DNA of 64,000 nucleotides. Source: an uncultured Acidovorax sp. Lineage in GTDB: Bacteria; Pseudomonadota; Gammaproteobacteria; Burkholderiales; Burkholderiaceae_C. The stretch lies in NCBI GenBank assembly GCA_913774955.1, contig CAJYKV010000030.1, positions 117,194-181,193 on the forward strand. Direction: 5' to 3'. Position 1 is the stretch's first letter; every line of letters begins with the position of its first letter. This document shows, one piece after another, positions 1 to 9,651 of this stretch. Position numbers and translations under genes: made by a program. The notes under the pieces were generated by a model. That model made no database searches and was not told where the DNA came from. It saw only the letters and a list, made by a program, of their open reading frames with translations.

Positions 1-1492
1 GCTCATCCCGGCCCTGGTGGCCGTGCTGTGGAGCTCCTCGACGCGGCTGGGCGTGGGGCCCACGGCGCTCACCAGCCTGCTGATCGGCGCATCGCTCACC
101 GGCATGGCCGAGCCCGGCAGCGCCGACTGGGTGGCGCTGGCCGCCTGGATGGCGATCCTCTCCGGGCTGTTGCAGCTCGCGCTGGGCGTGGTGCGGTTCG
201 GCTGGCTGCTCAATCTCGTCACATCGCCGGTGCTCAACGGTTTCACCCAGGCGGCGGCGCTGCTGATCCTGGCCTCGCAGCTGCCGGCACTGCTGGGGCT
301 GCGCACCAGCTGGCAGGCACTGGCCGATGCGCCGTCGATCCACCATTTCGACGGTACGGCAGCGGCGTTCGGACTCGGCAGCCTCGCCTTGTTGACGCTC
401 GCGCGCCGCTGGCGCCCCGGCTTTCCCTCGGCCATCATCATCGTGGGGCTGGCCGGGCTGGCCAGTTGGTGGATCGGTTATGCCGACCACGACGGCGCCG
501 TGGTGGGCCACCTCCCCTCCGGGTTGCCGCAGCCCTACTGGCCGGGCTGGCTGGGCTGGGACCAGTTCGGCCAGTTGCTCATGCCCGTGCTGGTGGTCAC
601 GCTGGTGAGTTTCCTGGAGACGGCCTCGTCGGCCAAGGTCGAGCACCAGCAGGGCGGCACGCGCTGGAACGAGAACCAGGACCTGATCGCGCACGGCATG
701 GCCAAGGTGAGTTCGGGCCTGTGCGGCAGCTTCGCCACCAGCGCGTCGTTCTCGCGTTCGGCGATCAACCTGTATGCCGGCGCGAAGAGCGGCTGGGCGA
801 CGCTGTTCGCCCTGGCGCTGGTGCTGGCAGTGCTGCTCTGGCTGACGCCGGCGCTCTACCATGTGCCGCAATCGGTGCTGGCGGCGGTGGTGGTCGCGGC
901 CGTGACCAGCCTCATCAAGCCGGGGGTGCTGCTGCGGCTGTGGCGCATCTCGCGCGTCGAGGCACTGATCGGCGGGATGACGTTTTTCCTGACGCTGGCC
1001 ACCGCGCCGCGCATGTACTGGGGCGTGCTGGCGGGCCTGGTGATGAACCTCAGCCACTTCCTCTACCAGCGGCTGCACCCCCGCATCATCGAGGTGGGGC
1101 TGCACCCGGACGGCAGCCTGCGCGACCGCCACCTGTGGCTGCTGCCGCCGCTCGCCCCGGACCTGCTGGCGCTGCGCATGGACGCCGAGCTCGACTTCGC
1201 TTCGGCGGCGGCACTGGAACGACGGGTGGCCGACCACCTCGCGGCGCATCCGGCCGCGCGGCACGTCTGTCTTTTCGCACTGCCGATCAACCGGATCGAC
1301 GTGACGGGCGTTGAGTGCTTCGGCCGTTTGCGGGCGATGGCGTGCGCCCAGGGCGGTGCGCTGCACGTGAGCGGCATGAAGCTGCCCGTGGAGCAGGTGC
1401 TGCGCCGCAGCGGCTTGCTGGACGGCCCGGGCCTCGTGCTCTATCGGACGGATGCGGAAGCACTGACGGCTTTGCAACGATTCTCTTCGTAG
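1..1492 (+). CDS. SulP family anion transporter with C-terminal STAS domain (5' partial)
   Basis: This is the 3' part of a SulP permease, an inner-membrane transporter of sulfate or other inorganic anions. The reading frame is open from the first bases of the window (LIPALVA before the first GTG), so the true start lies outside. Many hydrophobic segments are followed by the cytoplasmic STAS domain over roughly the last 110 residues, including the STAS loop NRIDVTGVECFGRL. The segment GPTALTSLL is typical of the SulP core. The substrate cannot be read from the sequence. Sulfate is plausible given the sulfur genes elsewhere in the window, but those are more than 15 kb away. Confidence 0.9.
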   Translation, partial: LIPALVAVLWSSSTRLGVGPTALTSLLIGASLTGMAEPGSADWVALAAWMAILSGLLQLALGVVRFGWLLNLVTSPVLNGFTQAAALLILASQLPALLGLRTSWQALADAPSIHHFDGTAAAFGLGSLALLTLARRWRPGFPSAIIIVGLAGLASWWIGYADHDGAVVGHLPSGLPQPYWPGWLGWDQFGQLLMPVLVVTLVSFLETASSAKVEHQQGGTRWNENQDLIAHGMAKVSSGLCGSFATSASFSRSAINLYAGAKSGWATLFALALVLAVLLWLTPALYHVPQSVLAAVVVAAVTSLIKPGVLLRLWRISRVEALIGGMTFFLTLATAPRMYWGVLAGLVMNLSHFLYQRLHPRIIEVGLHPDGSLRDRHLWLLPPLAPDLLALRMDAELDFASAAALERRVADHLAAHPAARHVCLFALPINRIDVTGVECFGRLRAMACAQGGALHVSGMKLPVEQVLRRSGLLDGPGLVLYRTDAEALTALQRFSS

Positions 1493-1548
1493 CCGGCTAT
1501 GGATGGGCTGACGCTGATACACTCCCCATACATTGCTTGTTGCATTTT

Positions 1549-2319
1549 GTGTCTGAATCTGCGACCCCTCATACTGTGGACCTGCGCGATCTGCGCCTGA
1601 CGACTGCGCATGCCCTGGTCGCGCAGGCGCTGGGTTCCGAATCCGCGATCCCCAGTGAGACACCGCTGCATTATCTGCAGGGGTTGATCGACGGCCTCTG
1701 CGAGCTCTCCCTGAAGGACCCCCTCACCGGGTTGGCCAACCGGCGGCATTTCCGCACCGTCCTGGAGCGCGAGATCGACCGGGTGACGCGCGCCGGCGAG
1801 GCCGCGCTGCTGCTGATGCTGGACATCGACCACTTCAAACGGGTGAACGACACCTACGGCCACATGGCCGGGGACATCGTCCTGCAGTCGATCGCCCGCA
1901 CGCTGAGCCGCTGCGTACGCCCCATGGACACCCTCTCGCGCTACGGCGGCGAGGAATTCGCCGTCGTGCTGCCCGCCTGCCACGCGGGGTTCGGGCGCGT
2001 GGTGGCCGAGCGCATCCGCCGCGCGGTGGAGCGCACCCCGGTCCGCATCTCGCCCACCGTCGAGCTCAACGTCACCGTCAGCATCGGCGGCGCGTTCGCG
2101 CTCCAGTGGATCCGCAGCACGACGCTGCTGTGGACCGAGCGCGCCGACAGCCAGCTCTACAAGGCGAAGGTGGCGGGCCGCAACCGCGTCAGCATCGAGG
2201 AGCAGCCGGACAGCACCGTGACGGCGGAAGAGAAGAGCCTGCTCTTCGGCCCGCTGTACACTCCCTCGGGCTGGGGCGATCTGCCCCCCGCCTTGGATTC
2301 CACAGGCAGCGCCTATTGA
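1549..2319 (+). CDS. diguanylate cyclase (GGDEF domain)
   Basis: It makes the second messenger c-di-GMP from two GTP. The GGDEF domain covers most of the protein: it begins at KDPLTGLANRR, has the metal/GTP motif DIDHFKRVND, and the active-site loop RYGGEEF. An RPMD motif five residues before GGEEF is a product-inhibition I-site (RxxD). The N-terminal part of about 55 residues matches no sensor domain that I recognise. The frame is open back to position 1315, inside the SulP gene. I chose the GTG at 1549 because it is the first start after the SulP stop, but it has no clear ribosome-binding site, so the start is uncertain. A MinD-like gene follows after 10 bases. Confidence 0.85.
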   Translation: MSESATPHTVDLRDLRLTTAHALVAQALGSESAIPSETPLHYLQGLIDGLCELSLKDPLTGLANRRHFRTVLEREIDRVTRAGEAALLLMLDIDHFKRVNDTYGHMAGDIVLQSIARTLSRCVRPMDTLSRYGGEEFAVVLPACHAGFGRVVAERIRRAVERTPVRISPTVELNVTVSIGGAFALQWIRSTTLLWTERADSQLYKAKVAGRNRVSIEEQPDSTVTAEEKSLLFGPLYTPSGWGDLPPALDSTGSAY

Positions 2320-2329
2320 AAGCACAGAG

Positions 2330-3184
2330 ATGACCGACGCGCTGTCACCCCGCTCCACACCCTCGGCGCCCCAGGCGCCCGGTCCGGGCCGCCCTCCTGC
2401 TCCGGCGGCCGGCGCACGCATCATTGCCATCACGAGCGGCAAGGGCGGCGTGGGCAAGACCTTCGTTTCCGCCAACCTCGCCGCCGCCCTCACCCGCCGC
2501 GGCTACCGCGTGCTGGTGCTCGATGCCGACCTCGGCCTCGCCAACCTCGACGTGGTGCTCAACCTCCATCCCAAGGTCACGCTGCACGACGTGTTCACCG
2601 GCAAGGCGGACCTCGACGATGCCGTGATCCAGGCACCCGGCGGCTTTTCCGTCGTGCTCGCGGGCTCCGGCATGGTCGAGTATTCGCGGCTCACCCCCGA
2701 GGTGCGCAGCGAGTTCCTCAACGTGATCCAGACGCTGGCGCCGCGTTTCGACGTTCTGCTGCTGGACACCGGCGCCGGCATCTCCGACGTGGTGCTGTTC
2801 TCGGTGTCGCTCGCCTCCGAAGTGCTCATCGTGGCCACGCCCGAGCCCACCTCGCTCACCGATGCCTATGCGGCGATCAAGGTGCTCGCCACCCAGCAGA
2901 AGCGCGCCTACGTGCGCATCGTCGTCAACCAGGCCGCGCGCCCGGGCGACGGCCGGGCGATCACGGGCCAGCTGCAGCAGGTGCTGGAGCGCTTCGTGAG
3001 CACCGATTCCGGCCGTCCGATGCGGCTGCTGCACATGGGCGACATCCCGGCCGACACGGCGGTGCGCGACGCGGTCATGCGCCGCCAGTTGCTGCTGCTG
3101 CAGATGCCCGGATGCCCGGCCGCGCTGGCCATTGCGCAGCTGGCCAACAAGATCGACACCACCCTGCTCTCGCCGGCGACCTGA
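2330..3184 (+). CDS. MinD/ParA-family ATPase (FlhG/FleN-like)
   Basis: A deviant Walker-A P-loop ATPase that probably positions or counts a cell-surface or division structure. The GKGGVGKT motif lies at about residues 37-44 after a Pro/Ala-rich N-terminal tail. It is followed by the switch [10 protein letters not shown] and a Walker B-like [12 protein letters not shown]. The signature [10 protein letters not shown] is typical of the MinD/FlhG group rather than of plasmid ParA. No flagellar or min genes are adjacent. The upstream neighbour is a diguanylate cyclase 10 bases away, so the two are probably co-transcribed and may act together on motility or surface behaviour, which is inference. 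Confidence 0.85.
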   Translation: MTDALSPRSTPSAPQAPGPGRPPAPAAGARIIAITSGKGGVGKTFVSANLAAALTRRGYRVLVLDADLGLANLDVVLNLHPKVTLHDVFTGKADLDDAVIQAPGGFSVVLAGSGMVEYSRLTPEVRSEFLNVIQTLAPRFDVLLLDTGAGISDVVLFSVSLASEVLIVATPEPTSLTDAYAAIKVLATQQKRAYVRIVVNQAARPGDGRAITGQLQQVLERFVSTDSGRPMRLLHMGDIPADTAVRDAVMRRQLLLLQMPGCPAALAIAQLANKIDTTLLSPAT

Positions 3185-3261
3185 CGGGGACGGCCCGGGG
3201 CGCGCACGGCCCCGCCGTCCGCCGCCCGCTACGTCCCGGCCTCCGTCTCCCGTCTCTCGCG

Positions 3262-4032
3262 ATGAACCAGCCCGACATCCTCAACATCTCCAGCTACCTG
3301 TTCGTGCCCCTGCCCGACGCCGCTGCGCTGCGCGACCGGCTGCACGAACGCTGCCTGGCCGACGGGCTCAAGGGCACGATCCTGCTGGCCGAGGAAGGCA
3401 TCAACCTGTTCCTGGCGGGACCCGCCGGCACGGTGCGCGGTTTCGTCGACTGGCTCCGGCGCACCGACGGGCGCTTCGCGGCGCTGGAGCCCAAGGAGAG
3501 CTGGTCCGCGACCCAGCCCTTCCGCAAGATGCTGGTGAAAGTGAAGCGCGAAATCATCCGCATGGACCATCCGGCCATCCGCCCCGCCGAGGGTCGCGCG
3601 CCGGCAGTGGATGCGCCCACGCTGCACCGCTGGCTGGCCCAGGGCCACGATGATGCGGGCCGGCCGGTGGTGACGCTCGACACCCGCAATGCGTTCGAGG
3701 TGGACCACGGCAGCTTCGAGGGCGCCATCGACTGGCGCATCGGCAAGTTCACCGAGTTCCCGCCGGCGCTGCGCGCCCACAAGGCCGAACTGGCAGGCAA
3801 GACGGTGGTGAGTTTCTGCACGGGCGGCATCCGCTGCGAGAAGGCGGCGATCCTGATGCGAGAGGAAGGCATCGAGAACGTCTACCAGCTGGAAGGCGGC
3901 ATACTCAAGTACTTCGAGCAGACGGACGGCGCGCACTACCGCGGCGGCTGCTTCGTGTTCGACGAACGTGAGGTGCTGGCCAGCGATCTCTCGGCGCCCG
4001 GCACTGTACCGCCTTCCACCGAAGACCGCTGA
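3262..4032 (+). CDS. trhO: tRNA uridine(34) 5-hydroxylase, rhodanese-like TrhO
   Basis: TrhO (formerly YceA) forms 5-hydroxyuridine at the wobble position of certain tRNAs. The 256-residue protein has the N-terminal acylphosphatase-like part containing [16 protein letters not shown], then a rhodanese domain with the catalytic loop [10 protein letters not shown] (Cys186). Length and motifs match the family. The ATG at 3262 fits the family N-terminus, which starts shortly before the segment ISSYLFVPL. It converges on the minus-strand pirin gene, with only 10 bases between the two stop codons. Confidence 0.93.
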   Translation: MNQPDILNISSYLFVPLPDAAALRDRLHERCLADGLKGTILLAEEGINLFLAGPAGTVRGFVDWLRRTDGRFAALEPKESWSATQPFRKMLVKVKREIIRMDHPAIRPAEGRAPAVDAPTLHRWLAQGHDDAGRPVVTLDTRNAFEVDHGSFEGAIDWRIGKFTEFPPALRAHKAELAGKTVVSFCTGGIRCEKAAILMREEGIENVYQLEGGILKYFEQTDGAHYRGGCFVFDEREVLASDLSAPGTVPPSTEDR

Positions 4033-4042
4033 AGGCCCGCGC

Positions 4043-4984
4043 TCAGCGCTTGAAATGGCGCTCCGGCAGCGGGATGCGCTCCGGATCGCCGGGCACGGCA
4101 CCCATGCGCCCGGCCTGCCAGTCGTCCGCGGCCTGCCCGATGCGTTCCTTGCTGCTGGACACGAAGTTCCACCAGATGTGGCGTTGACCGTCCAGGGGCG
4201 CGCCGCCGATGACCGCACAACGCACCGGCCCATCGCCAACGGCCTGCAGGCGCACCGGGCCGGGCCGCTTCAGCACGACCAGCGTGCCGGCGGGCCGCTC
4301 CACCGTCTCGCCCGCCGCGTCCTGCAGCCGCAGCGCGCCCTCCACCGCATAGACGGCCATCTCCGGCGCGAGCGCGGGAAGCTCCAGCGCGCCGCCCGCG
4401 GGCAGCCGCACGTCCAGGTAGAGCGTGGGCGACAGCGTGGCCACGGGCGACGTGGCGCCGAAGGCGCTGCCGATCAGCACGCGCACGCTGCCGCCCTGCG
4501 CGTCCCGCACCTCCGGTATCGCATCGGCGGGGGTATGGACGAAAGCCGGCGGCACTTCCTCGTGCCCTGCCGGCAGAGCGGCCCAGAGCTGCAGGCCGTG
4601 GTTGATGTAGTGCGCACCGCGCAGCCGGTCCGGGCGGCGCTCCGAATGCACGATGCCGCGCCCGGCGGTCATCCAGTTGATCGCGCCAGGGCGGATCTCC
4701 TGCTCGGACCCGAGGCTGTCGCGGTGCATGATCGCGCCGTCGAACAGGTAGGTGACGGTCGCCAGGCCGATGTGCGGATGGGGCCGCACGTCGAATTCGG
4801 ACTCCGGCTGCACCGCGGTCGGGCCAAAATGGTCGAAGAACACGAACGGCCCGACGGACCGCTGCTGCAGCGCCGGCAGCAGCCGCCGCACATGGAAGCC
4901 GCCGCCCAGGTCCTTGGAATGCCCGCCTAGCGGCAGGAAGGGCGACGCCGGATCGGCGGCGGGAGAAGGCGTGTTCGTGTCCAT
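4043..4984 (-). CDS. pirin family protein
   Basis: A bicupin of 313 residues. Pirins bind a metal in the N-terminal cupin, and some act as quercetin 2,3-dioxygenases or redox-sensing cofactors. The canonical metal ligands are visible as PHPHIG and IVHSE, so the site looks intact, unlike that of the second pirin in this window (5648-6376). The start ATG at 4984 is supported by the family N-terminus, which leads quickly into a GGFHVRR segment. A flavodoxin-fold quinone reductase ends 8 bases upstream, so the two genes are very likely co-transcribed, a pairing that suggests a role in handling phenolics or quinones. Confidence 0.9.
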   Translation of the reverse strand: MDTNTPSPAADPASPFLPLGGHSKDLGGGFHVRRLLPALQQRSVGPFVFFDHFGPTAVQPESEFDVRPHPHIGLATVTYLFDGAIMHRDSLGSEQEIRPGAINWMTAGRGIVHSERRPDRLRGAHYINHGLQLWAALPAGHEEVPPAFVHTPADAIPEVRDAQGGSVRVLIGSAFGATSPVATLSPTLYLDVRLPAGGALELPALAPEMAVYAVEGALRLQDAAGETVERPAGTLVVLKRPGPVRLQAVGDGPVRCAVIGGAPLDGQRHIWWNFVSSSKERIGQAADDWQAGRMGAVPGDPERIPLPERHFKR

Positions 4985-4992
4985 GTCGGATC

Positions 4993-5547
4993 TTAACCGC
5001 GCAGGCGTTGCGTGATCTGCGCCACGCGTGCGCCGTAGGCGCGGCCGGTTTCCAGATCGCCGGGCAGCATTTCCTGCACGCTGGCGTCCGAGGGGCTCTG
5101 GGCGAGCAGGCCCACGGAGCCGCCGAGGTTGTTGGGGTCGTTGCGCTGGGCGGCCTTGCTGTTGCTCGGCAGCATGCCGAGGCTCACCCAGATACCGCCG
5201 TGCTGGGATGCCAGCGTCTGCAGCGCGATCAGCGTCACCTGCTTGTCGCCGTTCAGGCTGGCGCTGTTGGTGAAGCCGCCGAACACCTTGTCCTGCCAGG
5301 CCCGGCTGAACCATGCCTTGGACGACGCATCCGCGAACTTCTTGAACTGCCAGCTCGGGCTGCCCATGTACGTCGGCGTGCCGAAGATGATGCCGTCGGC
5401 TTGCGCCAGGGTGTCCCATGCGCCCTCGGGCAGGTCGCCGTCGGCATCGATGGCGATGAGCTGGGCGTTGGCGCCTTCGGCGACGGCCTGCGCCAGGCGC
5501 TGGGTGTGGCCGTAGCCGGAGTGGTAGACGACTGCGATCTTTGCCAT
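4993..5547 (-). CDS. flavodoxin-fold NAD(P)H-quinone oxidoreductase (WrbA/NADPH-dependent FMN reductase type)
   Basis: A 184-residue FMN-binding protein that probably reduces quinones with NAD(P)H in the cytoplasm. The phosphate-binding loop HSGYGHTQRLAQAV lies close to the N-terminus and the segment GTPTYMGSPSWQFKKF forms the isoalloxazine-side loop, both typical of the WrbA/flavodoxin group. The ATG at 5547 is preceded by a good ribosome-binding site, AGGAG with an 8-base spacer. The gene lies directly upstream of the intact pirin. It is shorter than typical WrbA (about 198 residues) and diverges in the C-terminal half, so I leave the symbol open. Confidence 0.88.
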   Translation of the reverse strand: MAKIAVVYHSGYGHTQRLAQAVAEGANAQLIAIDADGDLPEGAWDTLAQADGIIFGTPTYMGSPSWQFKKFADASSKAWFSRAWQDKVFGGFTNSASLNGDKQVTLIALQTLASQHGGIWVSLGMLPSNSKAAQRNDPNNLGGSVGLLAQSPSDASVQEMLPGDLETGRAYGARVAQITQRLRG

Positions 5548-5647
5548 GGAAGAGACTCCTTGAAAGTGAAGGAAAGGTACGGTTGAAGGAAATGGAAATC
5601 CGGGTCGGGCCCAGCAGACGGGAATGGCTCTCGGTGGACTGCGCCCC

Positions 5648-6376
5648 TCAGGCAGCGAGGTCGAACACGAGCACTTCGGCGGCCACGCCGCCACCCAGCC
5701 GCAGGCATTCCTCCTGCAGCATGAAGACCGCGTCGCCCGCCGCGAGCGGGACGCCATTGGCCTGAAGGCTGCCGCGCAGCAGGTGCACATAGCATTTGCG
5801 GGCGGGGTCCAGCGGCAGTTCGGCGCACTGTGCGCCATCGAACACGCCTGCATGGACGCGGGCGTCCGCTTGGATCGCCAGCACGGGCCCGCCGGAACCA
5901 GGCGATGCGTCGGGCGCGATGTGCACGGGGGCCGCCAGCAGGTGCAGGCGGCCGGCGGGCCGGCGCGCGGGCCCGGGCACCTGGGCGCACTCCGGCGACA
6001 GGCCCCGTTGGGCGGGGTCGATCCAGATCTGCAGGTAATGCGCGGCCTGGTCCGGCAGCGGGTTGAATTCGGCGCACGTGGTTCCGGTGCCCGCGCCCAT
6101 GCGCTGCACGCAGCCGGCCGGAATGGACTGCACCCGGCCGCTGCAGTCGCGGCTGGCCAGTTCGCCGGAGAGCACATAGCTCAGGATTTCCATGTCGCGG
6201 TAGCCGTGCTGGCCCAACCCGGCGCCGGGCGCGATCCAGTCCTCGTTCAGCACCCGCAGGTTCCCGAACCCCATGTACCGCGGATCGCGGTAGCCGGCGA
6301 AGGAGAAGCTGTGGAGCGATCGCAGCCAGCCGTGGTCGGCATGGCCCCGGTCGCAGGATTTGCGGAAGGTCAGCAT
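5648..6376 (-). CDS. pirin family protein (YhaK-like) with altered metal site
   Basis: A 242-residue bicupin of the YhaK type, recognised from the N-terminus MLTFRKSCDRGHADHGWL and the segment SFSFAGYRDPRYMGFG. The family usually has H-x-H before RDMEI and a His in the AGTGxxHSEFN segment. Here these read QHGYRDMEI and AGTGTTCAEFN, so two of the usual metal-binding histidines are Tyr and Cys. The protein may bind metal differently or have lost it. The start ATG at 6376 gives the normal family N-terminus. A divergent LysR gene begins 102 bases away, and the region between holds a palindromic operator candidate. Confidence 0.88.
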   Translation of the reverse strand: MLTFRKSCDRGHADHGWLRSLHSFSFAGYRDPRYMGFGNLRVLNEDWIAPGAGLGQHGYRDMEILSYVLSGELASRDCSGRVQSIPAGCVQRMGAGTGTTCAEFNPLPDQAAHYLQIWIDPAQRGLSPECAQVPGPARRPAGRLHLLAAPVHIAPDASPGSGGPVLAIQADARVHAGVFDGAQCAELPLDPARKCYVHLLRGSLQANGVPLAAGDAVFMLQEECLRLGGGVAAEVLVFDLAA

Positions 6377-6439
6377 GGGCGGTGCATCGGGCAGAAACGC
6401 CACTGTAGAAGTCGCGCATCGCTTGCTGGCGCAGCGCGA

Positions 6440-6466
6440 TTGAAGGCATCATTCAAAACCTTTGAA
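6440..6466. promoter_or_regulatory. candidate LysR operator between pirin and lysR genes
   Basis: TTGAA-N7-TTCAA at 6440-6456 is a perfect inverted repeat of the T-N11-A type bound by LysR regulators. It is followed at once by a second arm, so that TTCAA-N5-TTGAA (6452-6466) forms an overlapping inverted repeat. The site ends 12 bases before the LysR start codon and lies in the 102-base divergent region, a classic autoregulation arrangement. Binding is inferred. Confidence 0.5.
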
Positions 6467-6478
6467 CCCTGGCTGCCC

Positions 6479-7426
6479 ATGACGATTCCCGCCCCCGCAC
6501 GCGACGTGCTCACGCCCGACAGCCTGGCCATGTTGCAGGTGATCGCGGAGACCGGCAGCTTTGCCGCGGCGGCACGGCAGCTCGGGGTGGTGCCCAGTGC
6601 CCTCACCTACCGCGTGCGCCAGATCGAGGAGGCGCTCGACGTGCTGCTGTTCGACCGCAGCGCCCGGCAGGCACGGCCCACCGAAGCGGGCGGCGAGTTG
6701 CTGCGCGAGGGCGCGCGCCTGCTGGAAGAAGTGGAGGCCGTGGCCCACCGCGTGCGCCGCGTGGCCACCGGCTGGGAGCCGCAGCTCACGATCGCGGTCG
6801 ATGGCGTGATTGCCCCCACCACCATGCTGGAGCTGGTGGAGGCGTTCTACGCGCAGTCGCCGCCCACGCGGCTGAAGCTGCGCGACGACATCCTCACCGG
6901 GACGCTCGAAGCGCTGACCTCCGGCCGGGCCGACTTGGCCATCGGCGTGGCGGTGAACGCTTCCAACGCGTCCGGCCTGCAGGGCGCGGTGATCGGCGAT
7001 CTGCTGTTTCTCTTCACCGTGGCGCCGCACCATCCTCTGGCGAACGTGCCGGGCCCGCTGACCGACACGGTGCTGCGGCAGCACCGTGCCATCGCCGTGG
7101 CGGATTCCGCGCAGCGCGGCGGCGTCACCATGGGCCTGCTGGGCGGGCAGGACGTGTTCACCGTGGGCGGCATGCAGACCAAGCTGCAGGCGCAGCTGCG
7201 CGGCCTGGGCGCGGGCTTTCTGCCGGAGCCCATGGTGCGGCCCTATGTGGAGGCGGGGCGACTGGTGGTGCGTGAAGTCGCTCGGCCGGCGCGGCGCGTG
7301 CGCCTGCACTACGCCTGGGGCGGCGCCGGCCATGCGGCGCCCGGCCGCGCGCTGCAGTGGTGGCTGCAGCAGCTCGAGAGCCCGACCACCCGGGCCGCCC
7401 TGCTGGAGAACCACCACCCTTTCTGA
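6479..7426 (+). CDS. LysR family transcriptional regulator
   Basis: A 315-residue LysR regulator. The N-terminal winged helix-turn-helix is plain (MLQVIAETGSFAAAARQLG, then PSALTYRVRQIEEAL), followed by the two-lobed effector-binding domain (from about residue 95, TIAVDGVIAPTTMLELV). It is divergent from the YhaK-like pirin gene, which is its most likely target along with itself. The ATG at 6479 sits just behind the palindromic site at 6440-6466. The effector is unknown. Nearby pirin and quinone-reductase genes hint at an aromatic or redox signal, which is inference only. Confidence 0.92.
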   Translation: MTIPAPARDVLTPDSLAMLQVIAETGSFAAAARQLGVVPSALTYRVRQIEEALDVLLFDRSARQARPTEAGGELLREGARLLEEVEAVAHRVRRVATGWEPQLTIAVDGVIAPTTMLELVEAFYAQSPPTRLKLRDDILTGTLEALTSGRADLAIGVAVNASNASGLQGAVIGDLLFLFTVAPHHPLANVPGPLTDTVLRQHRAIAVADSAQRGGVTMGLLGGQDVFTVGGMQTKLQAQLRGLGAGFLPEPMVRPYVEAGRLVVREVARPARRVRLHYAWGGAGHAAPGRALQWWLQQLESPTTRAALLENHHPF

Positions 7427-7559
7427 CGCAGGCCGCGCTGCAGCGCAGGAAAGGCCGTTTTCCCGGTGCCCGGGGCATCCCGCGCCGTGTAGAGTGGCCC
7501 CATGCGCGAACGGCGCCACGCGCTCCGCGACCCAGAAGCTTTCCATGAAAGGCCGGACC

Positions 7560-8669
7560 ATGACCCCTTCCCGATCCCGTGCACGGGCCCGCGGCACCGC
7601 CGCCCAGGTTGCCGCAGAAAGCGCCGCCGACGCGCCGCGGCGCATCGCCATCATCGGCGCGGGCATGGCCGGCATCGCCTGCGCACGCACGCTGGCCCAG
7701 GCGGGCCACCACCCCGTGGTTTTCGAGCAGTCGGACCGCGCAGGGGGGCGGATGTCCACGGTGGATTCGCCCTTTGGCGGGTTCGATGCGGGCGCTCAGT
7801 ACTTCACGGTGCGCGATGCGCGCTTCGCCCGGGCGCTGGAGACCGTGCCCGGCCTGTGCCGGCCCTGGAGCGCGAGCAGCGTGCGCGTGCTGGACGCCGC
7901 GGGCCGGCAGGCCGCGGCCGCGCCGCCGCCGCGCGAGCCGCACTGGGTGGCCACGCCGGGCATGCAGTCGCTGGTGGCCACCTGGGCCGAACCGCTGGCA
8001 CGCGCCGGCCGGTTGCTGCCGGGCCTGCAGGTGGACCGCATCGGCGCCGACCCGCTGCAGCCCGGCCGCTGGCAACTGCATACCCTCGGCGCGGATGGTG
8101 CCCGGCAGGTGCATGCCGGCTTCGACGCCGTGCTGCTCGCCCTGCCGGCCTCGCGGGCACGCGCCCTGCTGGAGGGCTCGGGCCTGCCCGCTGCCTCGGC
8201 CGCGGGCCTGGAGAACGTCGATGTCGCTCCGTGCTGGACGCTGATGCTGGCCTACCCGCATGCGGTGCAGCCCGGCCTGACCACGCTCGGGCCGCAGTGG
8301 AACGCGGCGCGCAGCACGCACCACCGCATCGCCTGGATGGCCCGCGAATCCTCCAAGCCCGGACGCGCGGCGGTGGAGCGCTGGACCGTGCAGGCCAGCC
8401 CCGCCTGGTCGCAGGAACACCTGGACGACACGCCCGACCGCGTGCAGGCCAAGCTGCTGCGGGCCTTCTCGGAAGTGACGGGCCTGCGCGCCGCGCCCGT
8501 GCATGCCGAGGTGCTGTGCTGGCGCGACGCGCAGACGCTGCGCCCGCTCGGCCGCAGCCATGTCTGGGATGCCGCGGCGGGCATCGGCCTGGCCGGCGAC
8601 TGGTGCCTGGGCCACCGGGTGGAAGACGCGTTCATCTCCGGACTCGAACTCGCCCTCGCCGTGGCATGA
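7560..8669 (+). CDS. FAD/NAD(P)-dependent oxidoreductase (renalase-like amine oxidase fold)
   Basis: A flavoprotein of about 369 residues with a Rossmann dinucleotide fold: [17 protein letters not shown] at about residue 33, the FAD-ribose motif [13 protein letters not shown], and a C-terminal [19 protein letters not shown] segment that contacts the flavin. This pattern is that of the renalase-like/amine oxidase group. Substrate unknown. I chose ATG 7560 because a GAAAGG stretch lies at suitable distance. An in-frame ATG at 7545 is an equal alternative. The stop overlaps the gluQ start by four bases (ATGA), so translation is coupled to tRNA-modification genes. Confidence 0.82.
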   Translation: MTPSRSRARARGTAAQVAAESAADAPRRIAIIGAGMAGIACARTLAQAGHHPVVFEQSDRAGGRMSTVDSPFGGFDAGAQYFTVRDARFARALETVPGLCRPWSASSVRVLDAAGRQAAAAPPPREPHWVATPGMQSLVATWAEPLARAGRLLPGLQVDRIGADPLQPGRWQLHTLGADGARQVHAGFDAVLLALPASRARALLEGSGLPAASAAGLENVDVAPCWTLMLAYPHAVQPGLTTLGPQWNAARSTHHRIAWMARESSKPGRAAVERWTVQASPAWSQEHLDDTPDRVQAKLLRAFSEVTGLRAAPVHAEVLCWRDAQTLRPLGRSHVWDAAAGIGLAGDWCLGHRVEDAFISGLELALAVA

Positions 8670-9646
8670 GCGGGCGCTACGTCGGCCGCTTCGCGCCCTC
8701 GCCCACCGGCCCGCTGCATGCGGGATCGCTGGTGGCGGCACTGGCGAGCTGGCTGGATGCCCGCACCGCGGAAGGCGGCAGGGGCGGCACCTGGCTGGTG
8801 CGCATCGAGGACGTGGATACGCCACGGTGCCAGCCCGGCGCGGCCGAAACCATCCTGCGCCAGCTCGCGGACTGCGGCCTGCACCCCGACGGGCCGGTGC
8901 TCTGGCAGTCGGCGCGCCACGCGCGCTACGCCGAGGTGCTCGACCGCCTCGTGCGGGACGGACTCGCCTACCCGTGCGCCTGCACGCGCGCGGACATCGT
9001 CCGTGCGCACCTCGAGGAGCACGGCGGGCGCGACAGGCATGCCGAACTCCCCTACCCGGGCACCTGCCGGAACGGACTGGGCGGACGTGCGCCCCGCTCC
9101 TGGAGATTCCATACGGCAGGCTGCCAGGCGCGGCTGGCGCCGGAGGGCACGCCCGCCACCGCATGGCACGGCGCCGATGCGCCCCGCTTCGGTGCGCTGG
9201 GCGTCGATTGGCACGACCGCAGGCTCGGCGCGCGCCACCAGGACGTGGCGGAAGCCGTCGGAGACTTCGTGCTGCGCCGGGCCGACGGACTGTGGGCCTA
9301 CCAGCTCGCGGTGGTGGTGGACGATGCGGACCAGGGGGTCACCCACGTGGTGCGCGGCGAAGACCTGCTGGACAACACCCCGCGCCAGCTGCTGCTGCAG
9401 TACGCGCTGGGGCTGCCGGCACCGGCCTACCTGCACACGCCGCTGGTCCGGGCGGCCGACGGCGAGAAGCTGTCGAAGCAGCACGGTGCGCCCGCCGCCG
9501 ACACGCGCGATCCGCTGGCAGCGCTGGGCCGTGCCGCGGCAGCGCTCGGGCTTCCGGCGCTGCGGCATCCGCACGACAGTACGGTGACAGAGGCACTGGC
9601 GCACTGGGCGCAGGCGTGGGCTGGAACCTACAATCGACCATCGTGA
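8666..9646 (+). CDS. gluQ: glutamyl-Q tRNA(Asp) synthetase
   Basis: GluQ attaches glutamate to the queuosine base at position 34 of tRNA-Asp. The 326-residue protein has the class I signature [14 protein letters not shown] near the N-terminus, a Cys-rich zinc element (CACTR and later PGTCRN), and the KLSKQ version of the KMSKS motif. It lacks the C-terminal anticodon-binding domain of GltX, which separates GluQ from true glutamyl-tRNA synthetases. The ATG overlaps the preceding stop (ATGA), and the stop in turn lies close to the start of trmB, so three genes form a tightly coupled unit. Confidence 0.93.
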   Translation: MSGRYVGRFAPSPTGPLHAGSLVAALASWLDARTAEGGRGGTWLVRIEDVDTPRCQPGAAETILRQLADCGLHPDGPVLWQSARHARYAEVLDRLVRDGLAYPCACTRADIVRAHLEEHGGRDRHAELPYPGTCRNGLGGRAPRSWRFHTAGCQARLAPEGTPATAWHGADAPRFGALGVDWHDRRLGARHQDVAEAVGDFVLRRADGLWAYQLAVVVDDADQGVTHVVRGEDLLDNTPRQLLLQYALGLPAPAYLHTPLVRAADGEKLSKQHGAPAADTRDPLAALGRAAAALGLPALRHPHDSTVTEALAHWAQAWAGTYNRPS

Positions 9647-9651
9647 TCGCA

